DNA of 64,000 nucleotides, taken from assembly GCF_008642375.1 (NCBI RefSeq), contig NZ_CP029194.1:8054501-8118500 (forward strand). The letters run 5' to 3'. Source of the DNA: Streptomyces venezuelae (lineage in GTDB: Bacteria > Actinomycetota > Actinomycetes > Streptomycetales > Streptomycetaceae). The notes below the pieces were generated by a model. It ran no database searches. It had not been told where the DNA came from and was given only the letters and a program-made list of their open reading frames with translations. Shown here in pieces: positions 43,530 through 52,360 of the stretch; within the stretch, counting starts at the first letter, position 1, and each line of letters begins with the position of its first letter. The translations under genes and the position numbers were made by a program.

Positions 43530-43967
43530 TCAGCCCTCGAAGCCGACCGTGCCGTCCGGGAGGATCGCCTCCACCCGGGCGCCGTGCTCGACGGTCCGGC
43601 TCACCGTGCAGAACTTCTCGTGCGTCAGACGTACCGCCCGCGCGAAGACCTCCTCCGCCCGCGGGTTGTTGTCCGGCAGCTCGAACTCGTAGCTGACCCG
43701 GATCCGGCTCAGCCGGCCGTCGTCCTCCGGGCCCGAGACCGACTCGACCACGATCCGCAGGTCGTCGTGGTCCACGGCGCGCGCGGTCCGGTCGACGACC
43801 AGGCCGCCGCAGCCGCCCATCGCCGCCAGCAGCAACTCGACCGGCGTGAACGAGGGCTGCGCGTCCGCGTCGTCGGCCGCGGCCATCCGGACCTCCGCGC
43901 CCCGGTCGTTGCGGGCGGTCCAGTTCCGGTACCCGGTGCGGACGGTTTCGATCCGGTAGTCGGCCAT
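43530..43967 (-). CDS. OsmC-family peroxide-detoxifying protein
   Basis: A 145-residue OsmC/Ohr-fold protein with the two redox cysteines Cys53 (AMGGCGGLVV) and Cys120 (EKFCTVSRT) in the usual positions, and FTPVELLLAAMG before the first. Family knowledge: these homodimers reduce organic or inorganic peroxides with thiols. The branch with Tyr-rich N-terminus (TGYRNWTARND) is the general OsmC type. The ATG has GAAGGAGCT upstream. It lies between the sulfatase pseudogene and the amidotransferase and appears monocistronic. Stress induction is likely but not shown by the sequence. Confidence 0.9.
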   Translation of the reverse strand: MADYRIETVRTGYRNWTARNDRGAEVRMAAADDADAQPSFTPVELLLAAMGGCGGLVVDRTARAVDHDDLRIVVESVSGPEDDGRLSRIRVSYEFELPDNNPRAEEVFARAVRLTHEKFCTVSRTVEHGARVEAILPDGTVGFEG

Positions 43968-44014
43968 GGCGGCGGAGCTCCTTCGCAGTCGTGCGGTGGC
44001 GGTGCGGTCGACCG

Positions 44015-44863
44015 TCACACAACCCCACGGCCCCCGTCTCGCCAAGCGGACGCGCCCGTCGCGCATCCAGCCCGGACATGAGTATCCGCACCCATGTGCC
44101 GCAGCACGACCGCGCCCCATGCCTCGGACACCGTGCCCCAGACCGTACGCAGCTCCGGTTCCGCCTCCCGTACCGAGGCCACCACCGTCGCCGGGTCGCC
44201 GCCGTCCGCCCGGACCTGCGCGTCGTCGGCCTCCGCCCACCGTGCGACCGTGCCGGCCCCCGCCTCCGGATGGAACTGGAGTCCCCAGCCCGCCCGCCCC
44301 ACCTTGAACGCCTGGTACGGGCAGTCGTCCCCGCTCAACAGCGGTACGGCGCCGATCGGAAGCCGGTCCACCTCGTCCCAGTGCCACTGCGCGGCCGGCG
44401 CGCCCTCCGGCACCCCGCCGAGCACCGCGTCGCCGTCGACCGCGGCAAGCCGCCGCAGCGGTACGGCGCCCAGCTCGGGCCCCCGCGCCCGCGTCACGAC
44501 CGAACCGCCCAGCGCGTCGGCGACGATCTGGCCGCCCAGGCATATCCCGAGGAGCGGCACCTCGTCGGCGACCGCCTCCCGGACGAGCGTACGGACGCGG
44601 GGCAGCCACGGGGCGGCCCTGTCGTCCCGGCAGCCGACGGACCCGCCGAGGACGAGGAGCCCCGCGTGACCGCGCAGGTCGTCGGGGAAGGGCTCACCCA
44701 GCCAGGCCCGCACCACGTCGAGGCGAAGACCGGCCGCCAGGAGGCGCTCCCCGACGAGCCCGGGGCCGGCGTCCTCCTCGTGCTGCACGACGAGAACGGC
44801 CGGGACGGCCGGGACGACCGGCGCGGACCCGCCCGTCCCGTCCGGCGTGCTCGTCCCACCCAT
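44015..44863 (-). CDS. Class I glutamine amidotransferase
   Basis: A 282-residue GATase1 protein. The catalytic cysteine is Cys108 in GICLGGQ, and the His/Glu pair is in LQFHPE (His198, Glu200). It resembles stand-alone GMP-synthase-type amidotransferases that act on small molecules, with no synthase domain attached. The start is uncertain: the ATG at 44863 has GAGGGGTGAG upstream, while ATGs at 44899 and 44908 are in frame. That region contains ggggtgaga repeats, which vary the possible N-terminus. The acceptor is unknown. Confidence 0.85.
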   Translation of the reverse strand: MGGTSTPDGTGGSAPVVPAVPAVLVVQHEEDAGPGLVGERLLAAGLRLDVVRAWLGEPFPDDLRGHAGLLVLGGSVGCRDDRAAPWLPRVRTLVREAVADEVPLLGICLGGQIVADALGGSVVTRARGPELGAVPLRRLAAVDGDAVLGGVPEGAPAAQWHWDEVDRLPIGAVPLLSGDDCPYQAFKVGRAGWGLQFHPEAGAGTVARWAEADDAQVRADGGDPATVVASVREAEPELRTVWGTVSEAWGAVVLRHMGADTHVRAGCATGASAWRDGGRGVV

Positions 44864-45103
44864 CTCACCCCTCTCACCCCTCTCACCCGTCCCACCCATC
44901 TCGCTCATCTCACTTGTCCGGCTCGTCACGGCGGTCACGCCTCCAGACTGCGGCCCGGGGACGCCCGGGGTGTTCGATTCCCCGAGGATCTCCGAAGAAG
45001 GGGCCCGAGCGGGAGACCCCGAGCCACCGTTTGAGTACCTCGCTCGGCCCGCCTGAGTACGTCGACCGATACGCGGCCCGCCGCCCTCCGCTGGAATGAG
45101 GAC

Positions 45104-45436
45104 ATGACCTTCGACGCCCGGCGCCCCCGCCCTCTCCAGCACGTCACCGCCACCGGCGCGGCCCTCGCCGTGGCCCTCGGCCCCGTCGTGCTCGGCGCCC
45201 TGCTCGTCCGGTCGACGGGCGGTGACCCGATGGCCTCTGTCAACGCCCTCATCGCGGGCGGCGGCCAGCGCGCCCGGCTCTCCCGGGCCCAGCTCCGCTC
45301 CTGCGGCGGCCGGGTCCAGTCGAGCGGCCTGCGGGCCGGCAGGAAGGCCTGGGACGCGCTTCCCACGGGGTCCGTCTCCCGCACGACGGGCCGCCTCCGC
45401 CGAACGGTCCCCAAGGGGCCCGCACATGAGCGATGA
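45104..45436 (+). CDS. Hypothetical small protein with one hydrophobic segment
   Basis: A 110-residue frame with one hydrophobic stretch (residues 18-36, GAALAVALGPVVLGALLVR) and a basic tail. Codon bias is high-GC, but the composition (Arg 15%) is only mildly convincing. The ATG has no clear ribosome-binding site. The gap to the next gene is 61 bp, so it could be a leader or upstream member of that operon. I do not recognise it, and a non-coding origin is possible. Confidence 0.4.
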   Translation: MTFDARRPRPLQHVTATGAALAVALGPVVLGALLVRSTGGDPMASVNALIAGGGQRARLSRAQLRSCGGRVQSSGLRAGRKAWDALPTGSVSRTTGRLRRTVPKGPAHER

Positions 45437-45497
45437 TCGTCGCCTCTGACGATACCCGGCAGTAGCAAGCCCGGGGCCTGGACGAAAGGCACACCGA

Positions 45498-47885
45498 ATG
45501 CCGAGGCGGCACCCCGCGCGGGACGACCACCACACGAGCGGAAGCGGGGAAGGCGCCGCGCAGCCGGCCGCGCCCGCCGAACCCGGCATCGGCCGGCGCC
45601 GGTTCCTCGGATACGTCCTCGCCGCGCCCACCCTCACCGTCGCCGCCCAGCTCGGCGCCGAGGCCCTCGTGCCCCGGCAGGCCGCCGCCGCGGCCCCGGC
45701 GCTCATCCCCTCGCTGCCCGGACCGGCGGAACTCCTCGACCTCAACGAGCTGCTGACGCTCGCCGCCCTGCCGACCAGCAACCTCATCACGATCCGCGTC
45801 GACAGCGACGGCACCGCCCACTTCGCGCTGCCCCGCGCCGAGGTCGGCCAGGGCGTCACCACCTCCAGCGCCATGATCGTCGCGGAGGAACTCGACCTGC
45901 CCCTGGACAAGGTGAAGGTCACGCTCGCCGACGCCCGGCCCGAGCTGCTCTTCAACCAGCTGACCGGCGGCTCCAACACCACGTACTCCACCTACACCCC
46001 CATCCGCGTCGCCGCCGCCGTCGCCCGCGGGCGTCTCCTGCACGCCGCCTCCCTCGTCCTCGGAGACGCCGTCGAGACCCTCACGACGAAGGCCGGCGCC
46101 GTCCTCTCCCCGGCCGGCACCCTCCTCGGCTACGGTGAACTCGCCGCGAAGGCCGCCGCCCTCACGAACACCGCGGTGGAGGTGGAGCTCAAGGACCGGG
46201 CCGACTTCCGTGTCGTCGGCACCGCGCAGCGCAGGCTCGACGCCCTCGAAGCCGTCACCGGCCGCAAGAAGTTCGCGATGGACCTCCAGGTCCCGGACGC
46301 CCTGCCCACGATGATCTGCCGCCCGCCCACCATCAACGGCACCGTCCGCTCCGTGGCCAACCTCGCCGAGGTCCGGGCCATGCCCGGCATCACCGATGTC
46401 GTCACCGTCTCCACGGGCGTCGCCGTCCGCGGCCGCACCTTCGGCCAGTGCGTCGACGCCGTCCGCGCCCTCGACGTCGACTGGGGCCCCGGAACCGCCG
46501 AGGGCGCCTCCGACGCCACCGTCCTGGAGAAGCTCCGCCGGGCCGAACTCCCCCTGGTGGTCCCGCCGCTTCCCCTGCTCACCAAGGCGGTCGACGCCCG
46601 CTTCACCTTCCACTTCTCCAGCAACGCCGCCCTGGAGACGAACTGCGCCATCGCGGACGTACGGGAGGACTCCGCGGAGATCTGGGCCTCGCTGAAGGCC
46701 CCGATCGTCGCCCAGGAGCAGATCGCCCTCAAGCTCGGCCTGCCGCCCACCGCCGTCCGCGTCCACGTCACCGAGGGCGGCGGCTCCTTCGGCCGCAAGC
46801 TCTTCCACGACGCCGCCCACGAGGCCGCCGAGGTCTCCCGCGCCCTCGGCAAGCCCGTCAAGCTGATGTGGCACCGCACCGACGACTTCCGCCAGGGCCG
46901 TACGCACCCGATGTCCACCTCGCGGGTCCGGGCCACGTACTCGCTGGGCGAGGTCCTGACGTACGAGCAGCGCCACACCTCCGTGGCCACCGACTTCGGG
47001 CACGGCATCGGCGAGCTCCTCACCGCCGAGGTGGCCCGGCTCCCCGTCGCCGACAGCACCTTCTCCCAGACGATGTTCCACCTCACCCAGGTCAGCCCCT
47101 ACCACCTCGGCGTCACGACCCAGCTGCTCTCCGAGACCGACAAGGGCTACAACACCGGGTCCATGCGCGGCATCTACTCGCCCAACGTCCGCTGCGCCCA
47201 GGAACTCGTCATGGACGAACTGGCCCGCCGCACGGGCCAGGACGGCTACGCGATGCGGCGCAGGCTCATGAAGGACCCGAGGGCGCGCGCCGTCCTCGAC
47301 AAGGTCGCCCAGCAGGGGGAGTGGGGCCGGACGATGGCGCCCGGCACGGCCCAGGGCATCGCCGTCCACGCCGAGTACCACTCCTTCGTCGCGATCCTCG
47401 CCGAGATCGACTGCCGCCCGGAGACCACCGGTCGGAAGATCCCCAACGCGTACACGGGACCGCGTGTGACCAAGGTCGTGTGCGCCGTCGACGTCGGTCT
47501 CGCCGTGAACCCGCGCGGGCTCGAGGCCCAGATGATGGGCGGCATCTCCGACGGCATCGCCATCACGCTCACGTCCGGACTCCACCTGCGTGACGGGCAC
47601 TTCCTCGAAGGCAGCTGGGACCAGTACTTCTACACCCGGCAGTGGAACACCCCGCCCGAGCTGGAGATCATCGTGATGCCGCCGAACGGGGAGAAGCCGG
47701 GCGGCGCAGGGGAGCTGGCGGTCGCCGGCGCCATGGCCGCCGTCGCCTGCGCGTACGGGCGGGCCACCGGCACGATGCCGACGGTCTTCCCCCTCAACCA
47801 CGCCGAGCCGCTCGGCTTCACCCCCCTGCCGACCGTCCCGCCCGTCCCGGCCTCGCCCACCGACGGCCGCGACCGCACCATCTGA
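45498..47885 (+). CDS. Tat-exported molybdopterin-binding oxidoreductase subunit (aldehyde oxidase/isoquinoline oxidoreductase type)
   Basis: A 795-residue large subunit of the xanthine-oxidase superfamily. The Tat signal is GIGRRRFLGYVLAAPTL (31-47), so it is exported folded. Family features include AEVGQGVTTSSAMIVAEELD, the active-site region GGGSFGRK, NTGSMRGIYSPN, and GGAGELAVAGAM with the catalytic glutamate. It would hydroxylate a heterocycle or aldehyde using a molybdenum cofactor. Only the 2Fe-2S subunit follows; no FAD subunit gene is nearby. That two-subunit form matches the IorAB type of isoquinoline 1-oxidoreductase. The ATG has GAAAGG upstream. Confidence 0.88.
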   Translation: MPRRHPARDDHHTSGSGEGAAQPAAPAEPGIGRRRFLGYVLAAPTLTVAAQLGAEALVPRQAAAAAPALIPSLPGPAELLDLNELLTLAALPTSNLITIRVDSDGTAHFALPRAEVGQGVTTSSAMIVAEELDLPLDKVKVTLADARPELLFNQLTGGSNTTYSTYTPIRVAAAVARGRLLHAASLVLGDAVETLTTKAGAVLSPAGTLLGYGELAAKAAALTNTAVEVELKDRADFRVVGTAQRRLDALEAVTGRKKFAMDLQVPDALPTMICRPPTINGTVRSVANLAEVRAMPGITDVVTVSTGVAVRGRTFGQCVDAVRALDVDWGPGTAEGASDATVLEKLRRAELPLVVPPLPLLTKAVDARFTFHFSSNAALETNCAIADVREDSAEIWASLKAPIVAQEQIALKLGLPPTAVRVHVTEGGGSFGRKLFHDAAHEAAEVSRALGKPVKLMWHRTDDFRQGRTHPMSTSRVRATYSLGEVLTYEQRHTSVATDFGHGIGELLTAEVARLPVADSTFSQTMFHLTQVSPYHLGVTTQLLSETDKGYNTGSMRGIYSPNVRCAQELVMDELARRTGQDGYAMRRRLMKDPRARAVLDKVAQQGEWGRTMAPGTAQGIAVHAEYHSFVAILAEIDCRPETTGRKIPNAYTGPRVTKVVCAVDVGLAVNPRGLEAQMMGGISDGIAITLTSGLHLRDGHFLEGSWDQYFYTRQWNTPPELEIIVMPPNGEKPGGAGELAVAGAMAAVACAYGRATGTMPTVFPLNHAEPLGFTPLPTVPPVPASPTDGRDRTI

Positions 47886-47899
47886 GACCTGGAGTCCCC

Positions 47900-48379
47900 G
47901 TGCCGCAGCACACCTTCATCCTGAACGGCAAGGCCGTCACCGCCGACGTCGAGGGCGACGTCCGGCTCCTCTGGGTCCTCAGGGACGTCCTCGGCGTCAC
48001 CGGCCCCAAGTACGGCTGCGGGGTCGGCGTCTGCCGGGCCTGTACGAGCCATCTCAACGGCAAGGCGTTCACGCCCTGCGCCGTGCCCGTCGACGACCTC
48101 GCCCCGACCGACGAGGTCACCACCATCGAGGGGCTCCCCGACACCGTGGGCAGCGACCTGCACCCGATGCAGGAGGCCTGGCTCGACCTCGACGTCGCCC
48201 AGTGCGGCTTCTGCCAGCCGGGCCAGATCATGGCGGCGGTGGCGACGGTCCGCCGGGCGCGGGAGGCGGGCCGCGAGATCACCGAGGCGGACCTCGACAC
48301 GATCCGCAACATCTGCCGCTGCGGCACGTACCACCGCATCCGGCAGGCGGTCCTGGAGGGTTCCCGCCGTATGGAGTGA
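47900..48379 (+). CDS. Two-[2Fe-2S] iron-sulfur subunit of the molybdenum hydroxylase
   Basis: A 159-residue protein with an N-terminal plant-type ferredoxin domain (Cys40, Cys45, Cys48, Cys60: CGVGVCRAC...C) and a C-terminal helical domain with the second cluster (Cys102, Cys105, Cys139, Cys141: CGFCQPG...CRCG). It would pass electrons from the molybdenum subunit. It has no Tat signal and is probably exported by hitch-hiking on its partner; that is inference. It starts at a GTG 14 bp after the large subunit's stop, with GGAG seven bases upstream. Confidence 0.92.
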   Translation: MPQHTFILNGKAVTADVEGDVRLLWVLRDVLGVTGPKYGCGVGVCRACTSHLNGKAFTPCAVPVDDLAPTDEVTTIEGLPDTVGSDLHPMQEAWLDLDVAQCGFCQPGQIMAAVATVRRAREAGREITEADLDTIRNICRCGTYHRIRQAVLEGSRRME

Positions 48380-48511
48380 CGGTCCCGTCCCCGTCCCCGT
48401 CCCCGGCTCCCGCTAACGCGGAGCTCCTGAGGAGGTTAGGGAGACGTTGGTGTCGCCTGAGACCCTCGTGCCCTGCCCAAGGAGCTCCGCCGGGCCCCTG
48501 TCGGTTGTGCT

Positions 48512-48546
48512 CCCGACCCGACCCGACCCGACCCGAGCCGACCCGG
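48512..48546. repeat. Pentanucleotide tandem repeat upstream of the DUF4157 gene
   Basis: A run of CCCGA units (about five perfect and two imperfect copies) lies 31 bp upstream of the DUF4157 start. A shorter run of CGTCCC units occurs at about 48385-48405. Both lie in the gene's leader and could vary in length by slippage. Confidence 0.6.
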
Positions 48547-48576
48547 AGCCGGGAGCCGCGACCGCGAGAGGACCTG

Positions 48577-50139
48577 ATGCGCGCCAACGACCGAGACCGC
48601 ACTGCCGAGGGCAAGGAGCCCGGGCGCACCGCCGCCAAGGCTCCCGCCCGGGGCGACGGCGCACCTGCCGGGTTTCTCGCCCTGCGGGGTGCCGCGGGCA
48701 ACGGGGCCGCCGTCCAGATGCTCCGAGCCGCCGGTCACCCCTGGGCGCAGACGCAACGGCCCGCGGTGCAGCGCTCGGCCGTCCACGACGTCCTGCGCAC
48801 CGGCGGGCGTCCCCTGGACGACGCGACCCGCACCGACATGGAGAGCCGGCTCGCCGCCGACTTCTCCGACGTGCGCATCCATGACGACGCCGCTGCCAGG
48901 GCTTCCGCAGCCGAGGTCGGCGCCCGCGCCTACACGAGTGGCAACCACGTCGTCATCGGTGACGGCGGAAGTGACAGGCACACCCTCGCCCACGAACTCA
49001 CCCACGTCATCCAACAACGCCGGGGGCCCGTCGCCGGCACCGACAACGGGTCCGGGCTCAAGGTCTCCGACCCGTCCGATCGCCACGAACGGGAAGCGGA
49101 GGCCAACGCGACCCGGGCCATGAGCGGCCCGCCGCGAGGAACCGCGGAGGACCGCGAGGGGCCGACGCCCCGCGCCGCCGGCGAGACGGCGATTCAGCGG
49201 CAGATCGTCCAGACGCACGACTCGGACGGCAACGACGTGGGATCAGCCGCGTTCTGGACCTACGCCAATACCGTGGATGCGGCGGTCCAATGGGCGTACG
49301 ACTACGTCGTCTCGGCCCCTGGACTCGGAGCTCTGGCCGCCTACAGGAACACCCACGGTCACATCGACCAGTGGCTGCGGGTGTGGAACCAGCAGATGAC
49401 CGTCGGTGTTCCCGGTGGGGTGAGCATGCAGTTCGGCTACGCCGTCGAGACCATCACCGAGATACGCCTCCAGCAGACCGGAGGAGGCGTTCCCGCCGGA
49501 TATGTGGCGCAGACACAGGCGGCGATCGGGTCGACGCGCCCGGACTATCTCCTGCTCCGGCAGAGCGACTTGGCCTACGCGGGGGCTGTCGACATCACCG
49601 CGAGCAACAGCGCCGGGCACATTCACGGCAAGATCGGCTGGCTCACTCTGTTCCCCAGGTTCTGCGAGTCCGTCTACCCCTCCCTGACACCGGCGACCGA
49701 GGCGATGATGCGACTCAATTTCCTGGCCGGAAACGTCGGCCCGATGACACCTCAGCAGGCGGCGGCCGCACAGGCGCAAGCAGCCGCGAACATCCAGGAA
49801 CGCAACCGCATCCTCGCCAGCATGAACGCCCATTTCCAGAATTCGATGGACACGGCGAACATCATGAGCGGCGGGAGGCTCCAGCGCGGCGGGGACCCGC
49901 TCATGGTGGCGAACGCTCGCCGAGGAGCGGTACAGCAATGGATGCAGGCACAGTTCAACCTTGGGGATCTCCGTACCGCCGCATCGCTGCTCGCCGCGCT
50001 CGGGCACAATCCCACCGCGTTCGGCCTTGAGGGATACACGGCGAGCGAGTCCACCGCTGTCGCCTTCCTGAACGCGCACGGTCAGGCCTGGCAGGCACGG
50101 CAGGACGCCCTCGCGGCCGGACAGCTCCAGGCAGTGTGA
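48577..50139 (+). CDS. DUF4157-domain protein with a C-terminal nuclease-like region (candidate effector)
   Basis: A 520-residue protein. Residues 69-150 form the eCIS-type DUF4157 domain: SRLAADFSDVRIHDD, then the metallopeptidase-like HELTH (His139, Glu140, His143) and EREAEANATRAM near 171. After a linker comes a different region with FGYAVETITEIRL (about 287-299), STRPDYLLLR (319-328), and AGAVDITASNSAGHIHGKIG (335-354). The order Glu, then PD, then Asp-x-Thr with a nearby Lys recalls restriction-endonuclease-fold toxins; this is inference. There is no signal peptide. The ATG has GAGAGG five bases upstream. No contractile injection system genes are in the window. Confidence 0.78.
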   Translation: MRANDRDRTAEGKEPGRTAAKAPARGDGAPAGFLALRGAAGNGAAVQMLRAAGHPWAQTQRPAVQRSAVHDVLRTGGRPLDDATRTDMESRLAADFSDVRIHDDAAARASAAEVGARAYTSGNHVVIGDGGSDRHTLAHELTHVIQQRRGPVAGTDNGSGLKVSDPSDRHEREAEANATRAMSGPPRGTAEDREGPTPRAAGETAIQRQIVQTHDSDGNDVGSAAFWTYANTVDAAVQWAYDYVVSAPGLGALAAYRNTHGHIDQWLRVWNQQMTVGVPGGVSMQFGYAVETITEIRLQQTGGGVPAGYVAQTQAAIGSTRPDYLLLRQSDLAYAGAVDITASNSAGHIHGKIGWLTLFPRFCESVYPSLTPATEAMMRLNFLAGNVGPMTPQQAAAAQAQAAANIQERNRILASMNAHFQNSMDTANIMSGGRLQRGGDPLMVANARRGAVQQWMQAQFNLGDLRTAASLLAALGHNPTAFGLEGYTASESTAVAFLNAHGQAWQARQDALAAGQLQAV

Positions 50140-50209
50140 CGGTGGGTTCGGCGTGACCTCGCCTCCCCGCCGACCCGAGTCACCTTGAGGAGCCCGCCGC
50201 CGAAGCGGC

Positions 50210-50247
50210 CGAAGGCCCCCACCGCGACGGGGCGGTGGGGGCCTTCG
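50210..50247. terminator. Bidirectional hairpin terminator
   Basis: CGAAGGCCCCCACCGC (50210-50225) pairs perfectly over 16 bp with GCGGTGGGGGCCTTCG (50232-50247). It lies between the convergent DUF4157 and membrane-protein genes and can end both transcripts. Confidence 0.85.
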
Positions 50248-50264
50248 GTCCTGTGTGCGGCGGC

Positions 50265-51086
50265 TCAGACGGCCGGCGGGATCCGGGACGGGCGGCCGGT
50301 GCCGCGTGTCAGGACGTAGCCGCCGATGCCGGCGAGCGCCGCGAGGACGCCGCCCGCCGCGGTCCAGATCCAGCGGTCGGACCACCAGCCCGAGGACCAG
50401 CCGTCCTCCGGGGCCGCCGCCTCCACGGCGGAGGGCCGGCCCGCGTCCGCGTCGGCCTCCGCCTGGTCGGCGGTGGTCGCCCCGGGCACGAGCGGCGCGG
50501 CGAGCGAGCCGTCCGTCGCGTAGGCGCCGCCCTGGTCGAGGGTGGTCACCCCGACCCGCGCCGTGAACGGCTGGCCGAGGTCCTCGTCCGGGAGGCCCGT
50601 GACGGTCAGCCGGACGTAGTAGCTGCCGGGCAGCGGGTCGTTCGCCCAGGCGTCCGCGGCCGCGCGGACCGGGCGCAGCACACAGGCGAGCTCCACCGAA
50701 GCGGCCTCCTTGGCCGCTGTACGGGACTGGGTCCCGTACATGCACGGCTGGCGCCGCCGCAGCCCGTCGTACACGTCGACCCGCCAGGTGGTGGGGCCGT
50801 GCCGCAGCGCGGAGTCGGGGAGGGTGACCGTGGCGTTCACCGTCGGCCGCTGTCCGGTGTCCGCCGGGAACACCCAGTACAGATAGTCACCCGTGGCGGC
50901 CTGTGCGGTGGCCTGCTGCCCCGGGAGGAACCTCGCGGCGGTACGGAACGTCGTCCCGGCCTCCGTCGGCCCCGCCCCGGCACTCGGGTCCGCGGTGGGG
51001 GAGTCGGCCGTCGCGCCCGGCGCCGTGAGACCCAGGAGCGCGGCGCCCGCGAGGGCGGCCGTGGCGAGCATGCGTACGGTACGCAT
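50265..51086 (-). CDS. Secreted, membrane-anchored protein (partner of the vWA gene)
   Basis: A 273-residue protein with a signal peptide (MRTVRMLATAALAGAALLGL, cleavage near TADS) and a C-terminal transmembrane segment (about 245-262, WIWTAAGGVLAALAGIGGYV) followed by a short basic tail, a typical type I anchor. The extracellular part (about 40-210) has beta-rich composition, with a C-x-C pair in PCMYG and LACVLR. Its ATG overlaps the stop of the vWA gene by one base, so the pair is coupled. The function is unknown; a cell-surface complex with the vWA protein is likely. Confidence 0.78.
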   Translation of the reverse strand: MRTVRMLATAALAGAALLGLTAPGATADSPTADPSAGAGPTEAGTTFRTAARFLPGQQATAQAATGDYLYWVFPADTGQRPTVNATVTLPDSALRHGPTTWRVDVYDGLRRRQPCMYGTQSRTAAKEAASVELACVLRPVRAAADAWANDPLPGSYYVRLTVTGLPDEDLGQPFTARVGVTTLDQGGAYATDGSLAAPLVPGATTADQAEADADAGRPSAVEAAAPEDGWSSGWWSDRWIWTAAGGVLAALAGIGGYVLTRGTGRPSRIPPAV

Positions 51087-52360
51087 CAGTTGGTCCTCCA
51101 GACAGCGACGCGCCAGCGGGACACCCAGCCCCAGAGCAGACCGGCCAGGAAACCGGCGAGCGTGAGCACGCCGAGCAGCCACCAGCCGCGGCCGAGACCG
51201 AAGGCGGCCACGTCCGAGGCGGCCGACGGGCCGTCGACGACGTCCACCGTCAGCTCGATCGGCATGCCCGGCGTCGTCTTGACCGACGGGGGAGCGGAGA
51301 AGGAGTTGCTGACCTGGAGGCAGACCGTCTCGGCGGCCGGCTTGGCATCGCCGGGAGCGTCGTCGAGATCCGGCTTCGGGTACCGCAGTCCGGTCGATAT
51401 GACGTCCGTACGCCCGTCGCCCGCCTCCGAGCCGCGGACGATCTCCCGGCCGTGGCGGGTGACCGCGCGCAGCAGCACCCCGTAGTCGTTGTTGACGGCC
51501 CGGTCGGCCGACACGCTGACGGAGGCGCGCAGTTCCTGGCCGGGCAGCAGGTCCACCCGGTACCAGCGGTGCTCGCCGAAGGTCTCGCGGTCGGTGTACA
51601 GACCGGCCTTGAGCAGCGGAGCGTCGACGCACCGCGCCGTACCCTTCGTCCCCACGGGGGTGACGACCGGGTCGGCGGCGCGGTCGACGAGCTGCTTCAC
51701 CCGGCGCGAGAGCTCCTCGGTGCGGTGGACCGAGGTGTACGTGCCTCCGGTGGCCTCCGCGATGCAGGTGAGCTGCTGCCGGGTCTTGGCGTCCGGCACG
51801 AGGCCCAGCGTGTCGATGACGAGGTGGATGCCCTTCGCGGCGATCTCCCGCGCGACCTGACAGGGGTCGAGCGGGGCGCAGGTGTCCTCGCCGTCGGTGA
51901 TGAGCACGATCCGCTTGGTCGCCCCGTCGTCGCCGAGGTCGTCGGCCGCGCCGAGCAGCGCGGGGCCGATCGGCGTCCAGCCGGTGGGGGCGAGGGTCGC
52001 CACGGCGGTCTTGGCCTCGGTCCGGTCGAGCGGGCCGACCGGATAGAGCTGGCGGGTGTCCTTGCAGCCGCGCTTGCGGTCGGGCCCCGGATAGTCGGCG
52101 CCGAGCGTGCGGATGCCGAGCCGGACCTCCTCGGGCACCGCGTCCAGGACCTCGTTGAAGGCCTGCTTGGCGGCGGACATGCGGGACTTGCCGTCGATGT
52201 CCTTGGCTCGCATGGACCCGCTGACGTCGAGGACCAGCTCGACCTTGGGGGATTCCTTCGCCACCGGCTCGTCGGCGGCCGCGCTCGTCGGCAGGAGCGC
52301 GGCGGTCAGGGCGGCGAGCAGCGCGAGCGCCCCGGTCGCCAGCCGTTTTCTCGTGATCAT
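51086..52360 (-). CDS. Secreted vWA-domain membrane protein
   Basis: A 424-residue protein with a signal peptide (ALALLAALTAALLPTSAAA, ending near 29), a von Willebrand A domain (about 40-225) and a C-terminal membrane segment at about 393-412. The MIDAS motif DVSGSM (Asp45, Ser47, Ser49) and ITDGED are intact, so it can bind a metal and a ligand. Beyond the vWA domain, about 160 residues resemble a beta-sandwich (HRWYRVDLLPGQELRASVSV). It is coupled to the following membrane protein. Such pairs probably form surface complexes; the ligand is unknown. The ATG at 52360 was chosen over an upstream one because the signal peptide then starts MITRKR. Confidence 0.85.
   Translation of the reverse strand: MITRKRLATGALALLAALTAALLPTSAAADEPVAKESPKVELVLDVSGSMRAKDIDGKSRMSAAKQAFNEVLDAVPEEVRLGIRTLGADYPGPDRKRGCKDTRQLYPVGPLDRTEAKTAVATLAPTGWTPIGPALLGAADDLGDDGATKRIVLITDGEDTCAPLDPCQVAREIAAKGIHLVIDTLGLVPDAKTRQQLTCIAEATGGTYTSVHRTEELSRRVKQLVDRAADPVVTPVGTKGTARCVDAPLLKAGLYTDRETFGEHRWYRVDLLPGQELRASVSVSADRAVNNDYGVLLRAVTRHGREIVRGSEAGDGRTDVISTGLRYPKPDLDDAPGDAKPAAETVCLQVSNSFSAPPSVKTTPGMPIELTVDVVDGPSAASDVAAFGLGRGWWLLGVLTLAGFLAGLLWGWVSRWRVAVWRTN

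Noticed and set aside
45249..47801. An 850-residue minus-strand frame
   Set aside because: Antisense to the molybdenum hydroxylase, with repetitive Gly/Asp/Val composition and no domain.
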